Shown here: in pieces, positions 30,964-38,321 of the stretch | How the letters are laid out: each line of letters starts with the position of its first letter | Position numbering within the stretch: position 1 is the first letter of the stretch | NCBI RefSeq assembly: GCF_000023925.1 | Contig: NC_013169.1 | Coordinates: forward strand, 1,054,001 to 1,118,000 | DNA: 64,000 bases | Source of the DNA: Kytococcus sedentarius DSM 20547 | Lineage (GTDB): Bacteria; Actinomycetota; Actinomycetes; Actinomycetales; Dermatophilaceae | Direction of reading: 5' to 3' | Program-made: the position numbers and the translations under genes | Notes under the pieces: generated by a model | Told to the model about the DNA's origin: nothing | The model's input: the letters and a program-made list of their open reading frames with translations, nothing else | Databases searched by the model: none

Positions 30964-31160
30964 GGGGTTCCGTCGCTGTCGGGGGTGTGCGGGTGTTCGT
31001 CGGGGTCCACGGGGGGTGCCTCGTGCTGGTGGGAGCCGCGGCGGGCCATCCAGTCGTCCACGACGCGGTCGGGCACGAAGGCGGCCCCGGCCCCGAGGGC
31101 GCCGGCGAAGACCACCGCCAGCGCCCCGAGGTAGGCCGCGACCCGGGCTCCGGCGCCCAT
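30960..31160 (-). CDS. small membrane protein with His/Asp/Pro-rich tail in the copper operon
   Basis: 66 residues. One helix ([23 protein letters not shown]) is followed by a polar tail with five His ([19 protein letters not shown]). ATG 31160 overlaps the copZ stop (ATGA) and its own stop overlaps copA in the same way, so translation is coupled. The start resembles a larger actinobacterial copper-operon membrane protein that I recall, but it is cut down to one helix and tail. A periplasmic-side copper-binding role is inferred. Confidence 0.7.
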   Translation of the reverse strand: MGAGARVAAYLGALAVVFAGALGAGAAFVPDRVVDDWMARRGSHQHEAPPVDPDEHPHTPDSDGTP

Positions 31161-31369
31161 CAGGCGCGCACGGCGCTGTAGCCGGCCTCCTCGACCGCGG
31201 CGATGACGGCGTCCTGGTTGACGTCGTCGCTGCCGTCCACGGTCAGGCGCCCGGTCTCGTGGCTCACCTGCACGTCCTGGACGCCGGGGACCTCGGAGAC
31301 CTCCTCGCGCACGGACATCTCGCAGTGGCCGCAGGTCATGCCGGTGACGGTGTACTCGGTGGTGCTCAT
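31160..31369 (-). CDS. copZ: copper chaperone, HMA domain
   Basis: 69 residues. A single heavy-metal-associated domain with GMTCGHC (C13, C16). It carries Cu(I) to CopA in the cytoplasm. First gene of the operon; GAGAGG precedes the ATG. Confidence 0.93.
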   Translation of the reverse strand: MSTTEYTVTGMTCGHCEMSVREEVSEVPGVQDVQVSHETGRLTVDGSDDVNQDAVIAAVEEAGYSAVRA

Positions 31370-31425
31370 GAGGGTTCCTCTCGGGTTGGTGGGCAGCTGC
31401 CGCGTGCACGGCAGGTGCCCGAAAA

Positions 31426-31463
31426 GGGGGCATCCGATCCAACCGGATACCCCCTCAGGGTAT
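31426..31463. promoter_or_regulatory. CsoR operator with overlapping inverted repeat
   Basis: ATACCCCCTCAGGGTAT at 31447-31463 is a CsoR-type palindrome (ATACCC arms). A second imperfect repeat, GGGGGCATCCG with CGGATACCCCC, spans 31426-31454 and shares its right arm. Both sit 57-94 bases before copZ. Confidence 0.65.
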
Positions 31464-31496
31464 TCCTCCCCGGGACCCGACGGCCCGGCGGGTCCC

Positions 31497-31582
31497 TCAG
31501 CGTCGCCGGGTGCCCACCACCGTCGCGCCGCCCGCGGCCAGCAGCGCCAGACCGGCCAGACCGGCGGCGAGGGTGGGCGGCC
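31497..31582 (-). pseudogene. orphan anchor tail (hydrophobic helix plus Arg)
   Basis: Right after the stop of the next gene, another frame reads LRPPTLAAGLAGLALLAAGG and then ATVVGTRRR with a stop at 31497. This is the helix and basic end of the GPI(I/V)DTG anchor without the rest of a gene. It looks like a leftover from duplication or recombination between anchor-encoding ends. Confidence 0.5.
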
Positions 31583-32218
31583 TCAGCCGCGTCGCCCGGA
31601 GACCCCGCGGGCGGTCACCAGACCGCCCAGGCCCAGCAATGCACCGCCGGTGAGCAGCGCGGCCCACGGCGTCGGGTCGGCCGGGGTTACGCCGGTGTCG
31701 ACGATGGGGCCCGACCCGTCGCCGCGACCGTCCGCGTAGTCCGCGACCTCGAAGGGACCGCTGGTGGAGACCCAGCTGCCGTCGGCCCGACGCTCGAGCA
31801 CACCGAGCACCTCGGTGCCGTCGTCGGACCCGTCGCAGACGGTGGCCAGGATGTACAGCCCGTCGTGCTCCTCGGACAGGGGCGTCTCGGGGTAGTCGGT
31901 GAAGACCGTGACCTCGGACGGGTCGGCACCCCCCACGCAGACCAGCTCCTCGCCCTGCGGCGCCACTACCTGGTGGTGGAAGTGGCTCTCCCCGGGCTTC
32001 TTCGCGGAGATGGAGTACTCCGGCATCTGGCCCTCGATGTGCGGCCCCATCCAACCGGAGGCCTCCATCCAGAAGCGAACCCGGCCGTCCTCGTCCGGCT
32101 CGTCGAACGCGATGGTGTGGGTGAACTCGTCGGAGTCGTCTGCGTGTGCGGCGACAGCCCCCAGTGGGACGGCGAGTGCGGCGGCGGTGATCGTTGCGGT
32201 CAGTGTGCTGCGAGCCAT
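31583..32218 (-). CDS. secreted protein with C-terminal GPIVDTG-helix-Arg anchor (member 3)
   Basis: 211 residues. Signal peptide (ARSTLTATITAAALAVPLGAVAAHA), an extracellular domain of about 140 residues with two Cys (LVCVGG, TVCDGS), then GPIVDTG, a short Pro spacer, a hydrophobic helix (WAALLTGGALLGLGGLV) and TARGVSGRRG. The domain matches no family I know. GAAGGGG precedes ATG 32218. Position next to the copper operon is probably incidental. Confidence 0.75.
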   Translation of the reverse strand: MARSTLTATITAAALAVPLGAVAAHADDSDEFTHTIAFDEPDEDGRVRFWMEASGWMGPHIEGQMPEYSISAKKPGESHFHHQVVAPQGEELVCVGGADPSEVTVFTDYPETPLSEEHDGLYILATVCDGSDDGTEVLGVLERRADGSWVSTSGPFEVADYADGRGDGSGPIVDTGVTPADPTPWAALLTGGALLGLGGLVTARGVSGRRG

Positions 32219-32377
32219 GGTGGCCCCTTCCCCAGTGTGTGAGCTGCCCGGCGGAGTGCCGGGTGATTCCAAACTAGGGGGCCCGGCACCGCCATCGCCA
32301 TCCCCCGTCGGGGTTGTGCGGTGACTGTGCCGGGCCCGTGAGGTGCCTGTGAGACTCGCCGGGGCGGGACCCTGGAC

Positions 32378-33616
32378 TCAGCCGAGGGGGGTGGCCGGGA
32401 GGATCGTCCCGGTCACCTCACCGAGGCCGATGCGGGAGCCGTCCGGCCCCGGTGCCCAGCCGGTGATGGTGACCGTGTCGCCGTCCTCCAGGAAGCTCCG
32501 CTCGCTGCCGTCCTCCAGGACGATCGGCTCCTGGCCGCTCCAGGACAGCTCGAGGAAGGAGCCGCGCTTGTCCTTGTCGTCACCGGAGACCGTGCCGGAG
32601 GCGAACACGTCCGCGGCGGACAGGGCGGCGCCGTTGACGGTCATGTGGGCCAGCATCTGCGCCGGCGACCAGTACATCTCGGCGTACGGCGGGCGTGCCA
32701 CCACGGTGCCGTTGAGCCGGACCTCCATCTGGATGTCCAGCCCGAACAGCCCGGACCCGTCGCCCCGCAGGTACTCCAGCGGCTGCGGGTCCTGGGCCGG
32801 CAGCTCGGTGCGGGCCGCGGCCAGGGCGTCCATCGGCACGACCCAAGCACCGACCGAGGAGGCGAAGGACTTGCCCAGGAAGGGGCCCAGGGGCACGTAC
32901 TCCCAGGCCTGGATGTCCCGGGCCGACCAGTCGTTGAACAGCATCGCGCCGAAGAGGTGCTGCGCGGCATCGTCCACGGACACGCGCGAGCCCACCGCCG
33001 TCGGCCCGCCGACGAGGAAGCCGAGCTCGGCCTCGATGTCGAGCCGCTGGCTGGGGCCGAAGGTCGGCGCATCCGCATCCTTGGGCTTGCGCTGCCCCTG
33101 CGGGCGCACGATGTCCGTGCCCGAGACCACGAGGGTGGAGCTGCGGCCGTGGTAGCCGATCGGCAGGTGCTTCCAGTTCGGCGTCAGCGCCGCCTGGTCC
33201 GGGCGGAAGATCGAGCCGACGTTCGTGGCGTGGTGCTCCGAGGCGTAGAAGTCCACGTAGTCCGCCGGGCGGAAGGGCAGCACGAGCTCCACCCGGTCCA
33301 GGTCGATGAGGTGGGGGCGCACCGCATCGGCCTGCGCGGGGTCCGCGAAGAGGCCGGTGACCCAGGAGCGGGCGCCGGCCCACGCCGTGTGGCCGAGCTC
33401 GAGGAGACGGTTGAGGGTGGGTTCGAGCAGGGCAGCGGCCCACACGGTGCCGTCGTCGAGGCCCTGCGCACGGACCGCGCCGGCCAGGTCGAGCACCTGG
33501 TCGCCGATGCGGACGCCCAGGCGCGCGCTGGGGGCGTCCTCGGTCAGGAACGCCCCGTAGGGCAGGTTCTTCGGGCCGAAGGGGTGGTCGGCGGGCAGGT
33601 CGGGCCAGGCGATCAT
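32378..33616 (-). CDS. fahA: fumarylacetoacetase
   Basis: 412 residues, the usual length. Hydrolyses fumarylacetoacetate to fumarate and acetoacetate, last step of homogentisate breakdown. The N-terminal SH3-like part (PYGAFLTEDAPSARLGVRIG) is followed by the catalytic fold with DYVDFYASEHHATNVG, LPIGYHGRSS, DIEAELGF and the FNDWSARDIQAWEY signature. It starts four bases inside the upstream unknown gene (ATGA). Confidence 0.95.
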   Translation of the reverse strand: MIAWPDLPADHPFGPKNLPYGAFLTEDAPSARLGVRIGDQVLDLAGAVRAQGLDDGTVWAAALLEPTLNRLLELGHTAWAGARSWVTGLFADPAQADAVRPHLIDLDRVELVLPFRPADYVDFYASEHHATNVGSIFRPDQAALTPNWKHLPIGYHGRSSTLVVSGTDIVRPQGQRKPKDADAPTFGPSQRLDIEAELGFLVGGPTAVGSRVSVDDAAQHLFGAMLFNDWSARDIQAWEYVPLGPFLGKSFASSVGAWVVPMDALAAARTELPAQDPQPLEYLRGDGSGLFGLDIQMEVRLNGTVVARPPYAEMYWSPAQMLAHMTVNGAALSAADVFASGTVSGDDKDKRGSFLELSWSGQEPIVLEDGSERSFLEDGDTVTITGWAPGPDGSRIGLGEVTGTILPATPLG

Positions 33617-34539
33617 CGGCTCTCCTCGGAGTCGGGGGCGGGGTGCAGTGCCAGGTCGGCGGGGTCCAGCAGGCCGAGCTCGGCGGCCTCGCCCAGCGGG
33701 TCGGTGACGCCGCAGCAGCCGAACGAGACCCACGCGGCGCGCAGGGCACGGGCCTCGCCCTCCTCCAGGCCGGAGACCGCAGCGGCCACCGTCCGCTCGT
33801 CGCGCTCAGCCAGGGCGGCGGCGACCTCGCTGGCCGGGGCGCCGCAGAGCGCCAGGTGGGTGGCGTGGGCGACGTTCAGGGCGCCGTGCATCTCCTCGGT
33901 GCCCTCTCCCGACTGCGCCGGGGCGGTGCGGGCGACGGCGTGGTGCAGACCTCCGGTGAGCTTGAAGGGCAGGGAGCGTCCCACGCACGCGGTGATGAAG
34001 GCGGCGAGCTCGTCGGGCGTCGGGATCGGCCCGGCCGGGCTGGCCTGGGTGCGCCACTTGGCCACCACGTGGCGGGTGTCGGCGTGACGGGCCTCCAACG
34101 CGTCGAGGTGCTCCACCTGGTCGGCGGGGTCGCGCGGGAGCTCCAGGGCGACGTCCACGCCGTGGCGGGCCGCGGCCTGCCAGCCGTGCTGGGCGCCGAG
34201 CTCGATGGTCTCCAGTCGCACGGCGTCCCCGAGCTCGCGGAGGGTGGCCACGGCCTCATCGATCTCGTTGAGGCTGGTTCCCGGGCGGGCGGCAATGCCC
34301 ACCGGCAGGACCTCGCCCGCCCCGGGGCCCCGGCCGCCGAGCTCGTCGAGCACGCCGGGCAGGGACGCGATGGCGTCGGGGGAGAGCAGCAGCGGGCCGA
34401 GGCGCTCGCCGAGCGGGGAACGGCGCCACGCCAGGTGCTGGGCCACGGCATTGGGCACGGGGGAGAGGCCGGGAGGGAAGATCGCCGCATCGTCCACGAG
34501 GGCGCGCGTGAGCAGGTCCATCACCGGTGAGGTCGCCAT
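33613..34539 (-). CDS. unknown protein co-transcribed with fumarylacetoacetase
   Basis: 308 residues, cytoplasmic, no signal or membrane helix. It has alternating helix/strand character (ARPGTSLNEIDEAVATLREL, then ETIELGAQHGW) and ends with a conserved-looking core: KWRTQA, LAAFITACVGRSLPFKLTGG and LHHAVA. From memory, related proteins with FK(A/L)T.GLHH exist in other bacteria without assigned function. The gene opens the operon and diverges from hmgA, so a role in homogentisate breakdown is inferred. No maleylacetoacetate isomerase is seen in the window. The ATG is six bases from a TAGCGT box. Confidence 0.7.
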   Translation of the reverse strand: MATSPVMDLLTRALVDDAAIFPPGLSPVPNAVAQHLAWRRSPLGERLGPLLLSPDAIASLPGVLDELGGRGPGAGEVLPVGIAARPGTSLNEIDEAVATLRELGDAVRLETIELGAQHGWQAAARHGVDVALELPRDPADQVEHLDALEARHADTRHVVAKWRTQASPAGPIPTPDELAAFITACVGRSLPFKLTGGLHHAVARTAPAQSGEGTEEMHGALNVAHATHLALCGAPASEVAAALAERDERTVAAAVSGLEEGEARALRAAWVSFGCCGVTDPLGEAAELGLLDPADLALHPAPDSEESR

Positions 34540-34545
34540 GCCGGA

Positions 34546-34551
34546 ACGCTA
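34546..34551 (-). promoter_or_regulatory. -10 box, probable leaderless promoter of the fumarylacetoacetase operon
   Basis: TAGCGT on the minus strand, six bases before ATG 34539. Confidence 0.45.
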
Positions 34552-34581
34552 ACGCACGTCGACGTGGCGCACCTCACGCCC

Positions 34582-34587
34582 TACTGT
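34582..34587 (+). promoter_or_regulatory. -10 box of hmgA
   Basis: TACTGT, 34 bases before ATG 34622. Unlike most single genes here, hmgA has a short leader with a GAGG site. Confidence 0.4.
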
Positions 34588-34621
34588 GGGCCCCGAGAGG
34601 TCAGCCAACGGAGGTCGAGGA

Positions 34622-35926
34622 ATGGCGTACTACCGCAGTGTCGGAACAATCCCCCCCAAGCGGCACACCCAGCACCGCACCCCCGAGGGGGGCCTGTACT
34701 ACGAGGAGCTGATGGGGGAGGAGGGCTTCTCCTCGGACTCCTCCCTGCTGTACCACCGCAACATCCCCTCGACCATCACCGACGCCCGCGTCTGGGAGGT
34801 GCCGGACGCCTCGCTGACCCCCAACCACCCCCTGCGGCCCCTGCACCTGCGCCCCCACGACCTGTTCGGCGGCGACGAGCCCACCGAGGGGGTCGATGTG
34901 GTGACCGGTCGCCGGCTGCTGATGGGCAACGCCGACGTGCGGCTGAGCTACGTGGTGGCGGACACGGTCAGCCCCTGGTACCGCAACGCCATCGGCGACG
35001 AGTGCCTGTACGTCGAGCGCGGCCACGCCCGGGTGGAGACCGTCTTCGGCGCCTTCGAGCTGGAGCAGGGTGACTATCTGATCATGCCGCGGGCAACCAC
35101 CCACCGCTGGATCCCGCGCGATGCGGGGGACGTCGGCTACAGCGAGCCGCTGCGTGTGTACGCCATCGAGGCCTCCAGCCACATCGGTCCCCCCAAGCGC
35201 TTCCTCTCGCGGTTCGGCCAGCTCCTGGAGCACGCGCCCTACTGCGAGCGGGACCTGCGCGGGCCGACCGAGCCGCTGCTGGCCGAGGACATCGGGGCGG
35301 ACCGGGCCGAGGAGACCGAGGTCTACATCCGGCACCGCGCCACCGGGGAGGGCGCCTCCGGTGGGCAGGGCGGCACGATCCACACGGTCCCCTTCCACCC
35401 GCTCGACGTGGCCGGCTGGGACGGCTGCCTCTACCCGTACGTCTTCAACGTCTCTGACTACGAGCCGATCACCGGCCGGGTGCACCAGCCGCCGCCCGCC
35501 CACCAGGTCTTCGAGGGCCACAACTTCGTGGTGTGCAACTTCGTGCCCCGCAAGGTGGACTACCACCCGTTGAGCATCCCGGTGCCCTACTACCACTCGA
35601 ACGTCGACTCCGACGAGGTCATGTTCTACGTCGACGGGGACTACGAGGCGCGCAAGGGCAGCGGCATCAAACAGGGCTCGATCAGCCTGCACCCGGGCGG
35701 CCACGCGCACGGCCCCCAACCCGGCGCGTACGAGAACTCGATCGGGGCCGAGTACTTCGACGAGCTGGCCGTGATGGTGGACACCTTCCGGCCCCTGGAC
35801 CTCGGGGAGGGAGGGCTGGCGTGCGACGACGGCCGCTACGCGTGGTCCTGGCACTCCACGGCCCAGGCCTCGCAGTCCGAGCAGCGGGAGCGGGCGCGCC
35901 AGGAGCCGCCCACCGCGTCTGACTGA
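34622..35926 (+). CDS. hmgA: homogentisate 1,2-dioxygenase
   Basis: 434 residues. Opens the homogentisate ring to maleylacetoacetate. The cupin iron site is visible in VFEGHNFVVCNFVPRKVDYH, the DEVMFYVDGDYEARKG segment and SLHPGGHAHGPQPG (His and Glu ligands). ATG 34622 has GAGG upstream. It diverges from the fumarylacetoacetase operon. Confidence 0.95.
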   Translation: MAYYRSVGTIPPKRHTQHRTPEGGLYYEELMGEEGFSSDSSLLYHRNIPSTITDARVWEVPDASLTPNHPLRPLHLRPHDLFGGDEPTEGVDVVTGRRLLMGNADVRLSYVVADTVSPWYRNAIGDECLYVERGHARVETVFGAFELEQGDYLIMPRATTHRWIPRDAGDVGYSEPLRVYAIEASSHIGPPKRFLSRFGQLLEHAPYCERDLRGPTEPLLAEDIGADRAEETEVYIRHRATGEGASGGQGGTIHTVPFHPLDVAGWDGCLYPYVFNVSDYEPITGRVHQPPPAHQVFEGHNFVVCNFVPRKVDYHPLSIPVPYYHSNVDSDEVMFYVDGDYEARKGSGIKQGSISLHPGGHAHGPQPGAYENSIGAEYFDELAVMVDTFRPLDLGEGGLACDDGRYAWSWHSTAQASQSEQRERARQEPPTASD

Positions 35927-36035
35927 CCCCTCGACGCGAGTACGCTGACGGTCCCGGCGGCACACCCGTGCCGCACGGGGCCGTCGCATGTCGTGACGAC
36001 GGGCGATTCGTGGAGTACCGGTGGGAAGGAGCAAC

Positions 36036-38213
36036 GTGGGGGAGAGCGGTCAGCGCAGGAGCGTGGCCTCGAGGCGCCCGGTGGCGACGGGGTGGTCGGG
36101 GCCGGCCAGGGGGGCTCGGCAGCGCGTCCCGGGTGAGGGGACGAAGCGTCGCTACCTGACCGGTCTGGACGGCCTGCGGGCCATCGCCGTGGTCTCGGTG
36201 ATGCTCTTCCACTTCGACACCGGCCTGGACGGCGGCTTCCTCGGGGTGGATGTCTTCTTCGTCCTCTCCGGGTACCTCATCACCAGCCAGCTCCTGACGC
36301 GCTGGCGGGACGGCCAGGTGGACCTCAAGCACTTCTGGACCGCCCGCATCCGCCGCCTGTTCCCGGCTGTGGCCCTGCTTCTGCTCGTGGTCTCGGTGGT
36401 GATGCTGGTGCTCGACCGCGGGGGTGTGCGCTCCTACCTGGGCGACGTGCTGGCAGCCGGCACGTACACCTCCAACTGGTGGTACGTGTTCAACGAGCGG
36501 AGCTACTTCGAGGCCGCGGGCCGGCCGCCGGTGCTGCAGCACCTGTGGTCGCTCGCCGTGGAGGAGCAGTTCTACGTCGTCTGGCCGCTGGTGGTGGCCG
36601 GGCTGACCTTCGCCTTCGTGCGTCCCGGTGCCCGCCGCTGGGCGCTGCTGGTGCTGTCGGTGGTGGGCGCCGTGGCCTCCTCGCTGTGGATGGGGCTGGG
36701 CACGGCTGCTGCCGACCTGCCGGCCGCCGGCGACACCAGCCGGTTCTACTTCGGTACCGACTCGCACGCCATGGGCCTGCTCACCGGTGCGGCCCTGGCC
36801 GCCCTGCGCGACGGGCGCGGGTTCAGCGACCGCCTGCCGGCCCTGAAGCCGGCGGGTTTCCTGTGGACCGTGGTCGGGCTGGCGGGCCTGGTCGGGCTGG
36901 GCTGGTACTTCGTGGCCATGGACGAGACGTCCGAGGGCCTGTACCGATGGGGTTTCGCCGCCCTCGCCCTGCTGGTGGCGGTGCTCGTGGTCGCGGCCAC
37001 CCGTCCCGGCCCGGTGGAGTCGCTCCTGAGCCTGGCGCCCCTGCGCTACCTCGGCACCCGCAGCTACTCGCTGTACCTGTGGCACTGGCCGATCGCGGCC
37101 TTCACGCGCCCCGGCATCGACGTCCAGTGGTCCGAGCCGGTGGTGATGGTGGTGCGCTGGGGCCTGACCCTGGCCGCGGCCGAGCTCAGCTACCGCCTGG
37201 TGGAGAACCCCGTCCGCAAGCAGGGCTTCCGGGCCACCTGGGACCGTCTGCGGCGCGTCGGCCGTGCGCCGGTCACCGCGGCCAGCGCCCTGGTCACCGG
37301 TGTGGCGGCGCTCGCCGTCGGCATGACCGCGGTCGCCGTGACCACCGACCAGCAGCGGCTGCAGGAGCAGCAGGTCGAGGAGGTCCTGGGCGACTCCGAG
37401 ATCGGCGTCGACGGTGACCCCTCGGCCGGGGCGACCGACACCGGCCCGGGGGAGGACCCCAACGCGGAGGTTCCCCCGGCGCCGGGCGGCGACGCGTCGC
37501 CGGCACCGACCTCCCCGCCCGCCCCGGGCGAGCCGTCGTCCTCGGGCGACGCCCCCTCATCGGACCCCTCGGGCTCCGGCGGCCCCGGCGCCACCTGCGA
37601 CCCCACCACGATCACCGGTGACAAGGTCTCGCACGGCGCGGAGGAGAAGTGGCTCGGTGAGTCCCAGCTGGCCGTGGACACGCTCCCCCCGGCCGCGGAC
37701 GGGCTGCGTCTGGACGACTCCACCCAGTGCCTGGACCTGACGGTCTTCGGGGACTCGGTGCCCATGTCCGCCGGGCCGGTCCTCTCGCGGGCCTTCGGTG
37801 CGCTGGACCTGCGGGCCGACGTGGGCTTGCAGGCCAAGAACGTGCTCGGCTTCGCCCAGGAGGCGCTGGACGCCGACGACGTGGACTCCGAGGTGGTGGT
37901 GATCCACACCGGCAACAACGGCCTGATCCGCAAGGACGACCTCGTGCAGGTCGCCACGGACCTCGCCCAGAAGGAGTCCGTCACCCGCGTGGTGCTGGTG
38001 CGTCCGCACGCCCACGGCAGCTGGGACGAGGGCAACCAGGAGATGTTCGACGAGTTGGAGTCCGAGGGGCTCGACGACAAGATCCGCATCGCCGACTGGA
38101 AGGGCATCTCGGCCGACCAGTCCGGGTGGTTCCTCTCGGACCGCACCCACCCGAACTACACCGGCAAGATGCACTACGCCCAGGAGATCCAGCGGGCGGT
38201 CACGGAGGACTGA
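36036..38213 (+). CDS. OafA-type membrane acyltransferase with SGNH-like C-terminal domain
   Basis: 725 residues. Residues about 40-395 are the acyltransferase-3 membrane domain (YLTGLDGLRAIAVVSVMLFH, GVDVFFVLSGYL, LWSLAVEEQFYVVWP, YSLYLWHWP). A Pro/Ser/Gly-rich linker (about 455-525) follows. The C-terminal SGNH-like domain has GDSVPMSAG (catalytic Ser), a GNNG block, and DRTHPNYTGK (Asp-His). Such proteins acetylate cell-wall polysaccharides or peptidoglycan outside the membrane. GTG 36036 has AAGGAG at 36026-36031; GTG 36021 is an alternative. Confidence 0.88.
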   Translation: MGESGQRRSVASRRPVATGWSGPARGARQRVPGEGTKRRYLTGLDGLRAIAVVSVMLFHFDTGLDGGFLGVDVFFVLSGYLITSQLLTRWRDGQVDLKHFWTARIRRLFPAVALLLLVVSVVMLVLDRGGVRSYLGDVLAAGTYTSNWWYVFNERSYFEAAGRPPVLQHLWSLAVEEQFYVVWPLVVAGLTFAFVRPGARRWALLVLSVVGAVASSLWMGLGTAAADLPAAGDTSRFYFGTDSHAMGLLTGAALAALRDGRGFSDRLPALKPAGFLWTVVGLAGLVGLGWYFVAMDETSEGLYRWGFAALALLVAVLVVAATRPGPVESLLSLAPLRYLGTRSYSLYLWHWPIAAFTRPGIDVQWSEPVVMVVRWGLTLAAAELSYRLVENPVRKQGFRATWDRLRRVGRAPVTAASALVTGVAALAVGMTAVAVTTDQQRLQEQQVEEVLGDSEIGVDGDPSAGATDTGPGEDPNAEVPPAPGGDASPAPTSPPAPGEPSSSGDAPSSDPSGSGGPGATCDPTTITGDKVSHGAEEKWLGESQLAVDTLPPAADGLRLDDSTQCLDLTVFGDSVPMSAGPVLSRAFGALDLRADVGLQAKNVLGFAQEALDADDVDSEVVVIHTGNNGLIRKDDLVQVATDLAQKESVTRVVLVRPHAHGSWDEGNQEMFDELESEGLDDKIRIADWKGISADQSGWFLSDRTHPNYTGKMHYAQEIQRAVTED

Positions 38214-38321
38214 CACCGTTCTCCCGCCGGGCGTCCGGCGTTCACCGGGGGTTCACCCCGTCGACGCCCGGGGCTGGTGGAGTGCGCGGGTCCCGATCCC
38301 GCGTCCCCTCCAGGAGTCCCC

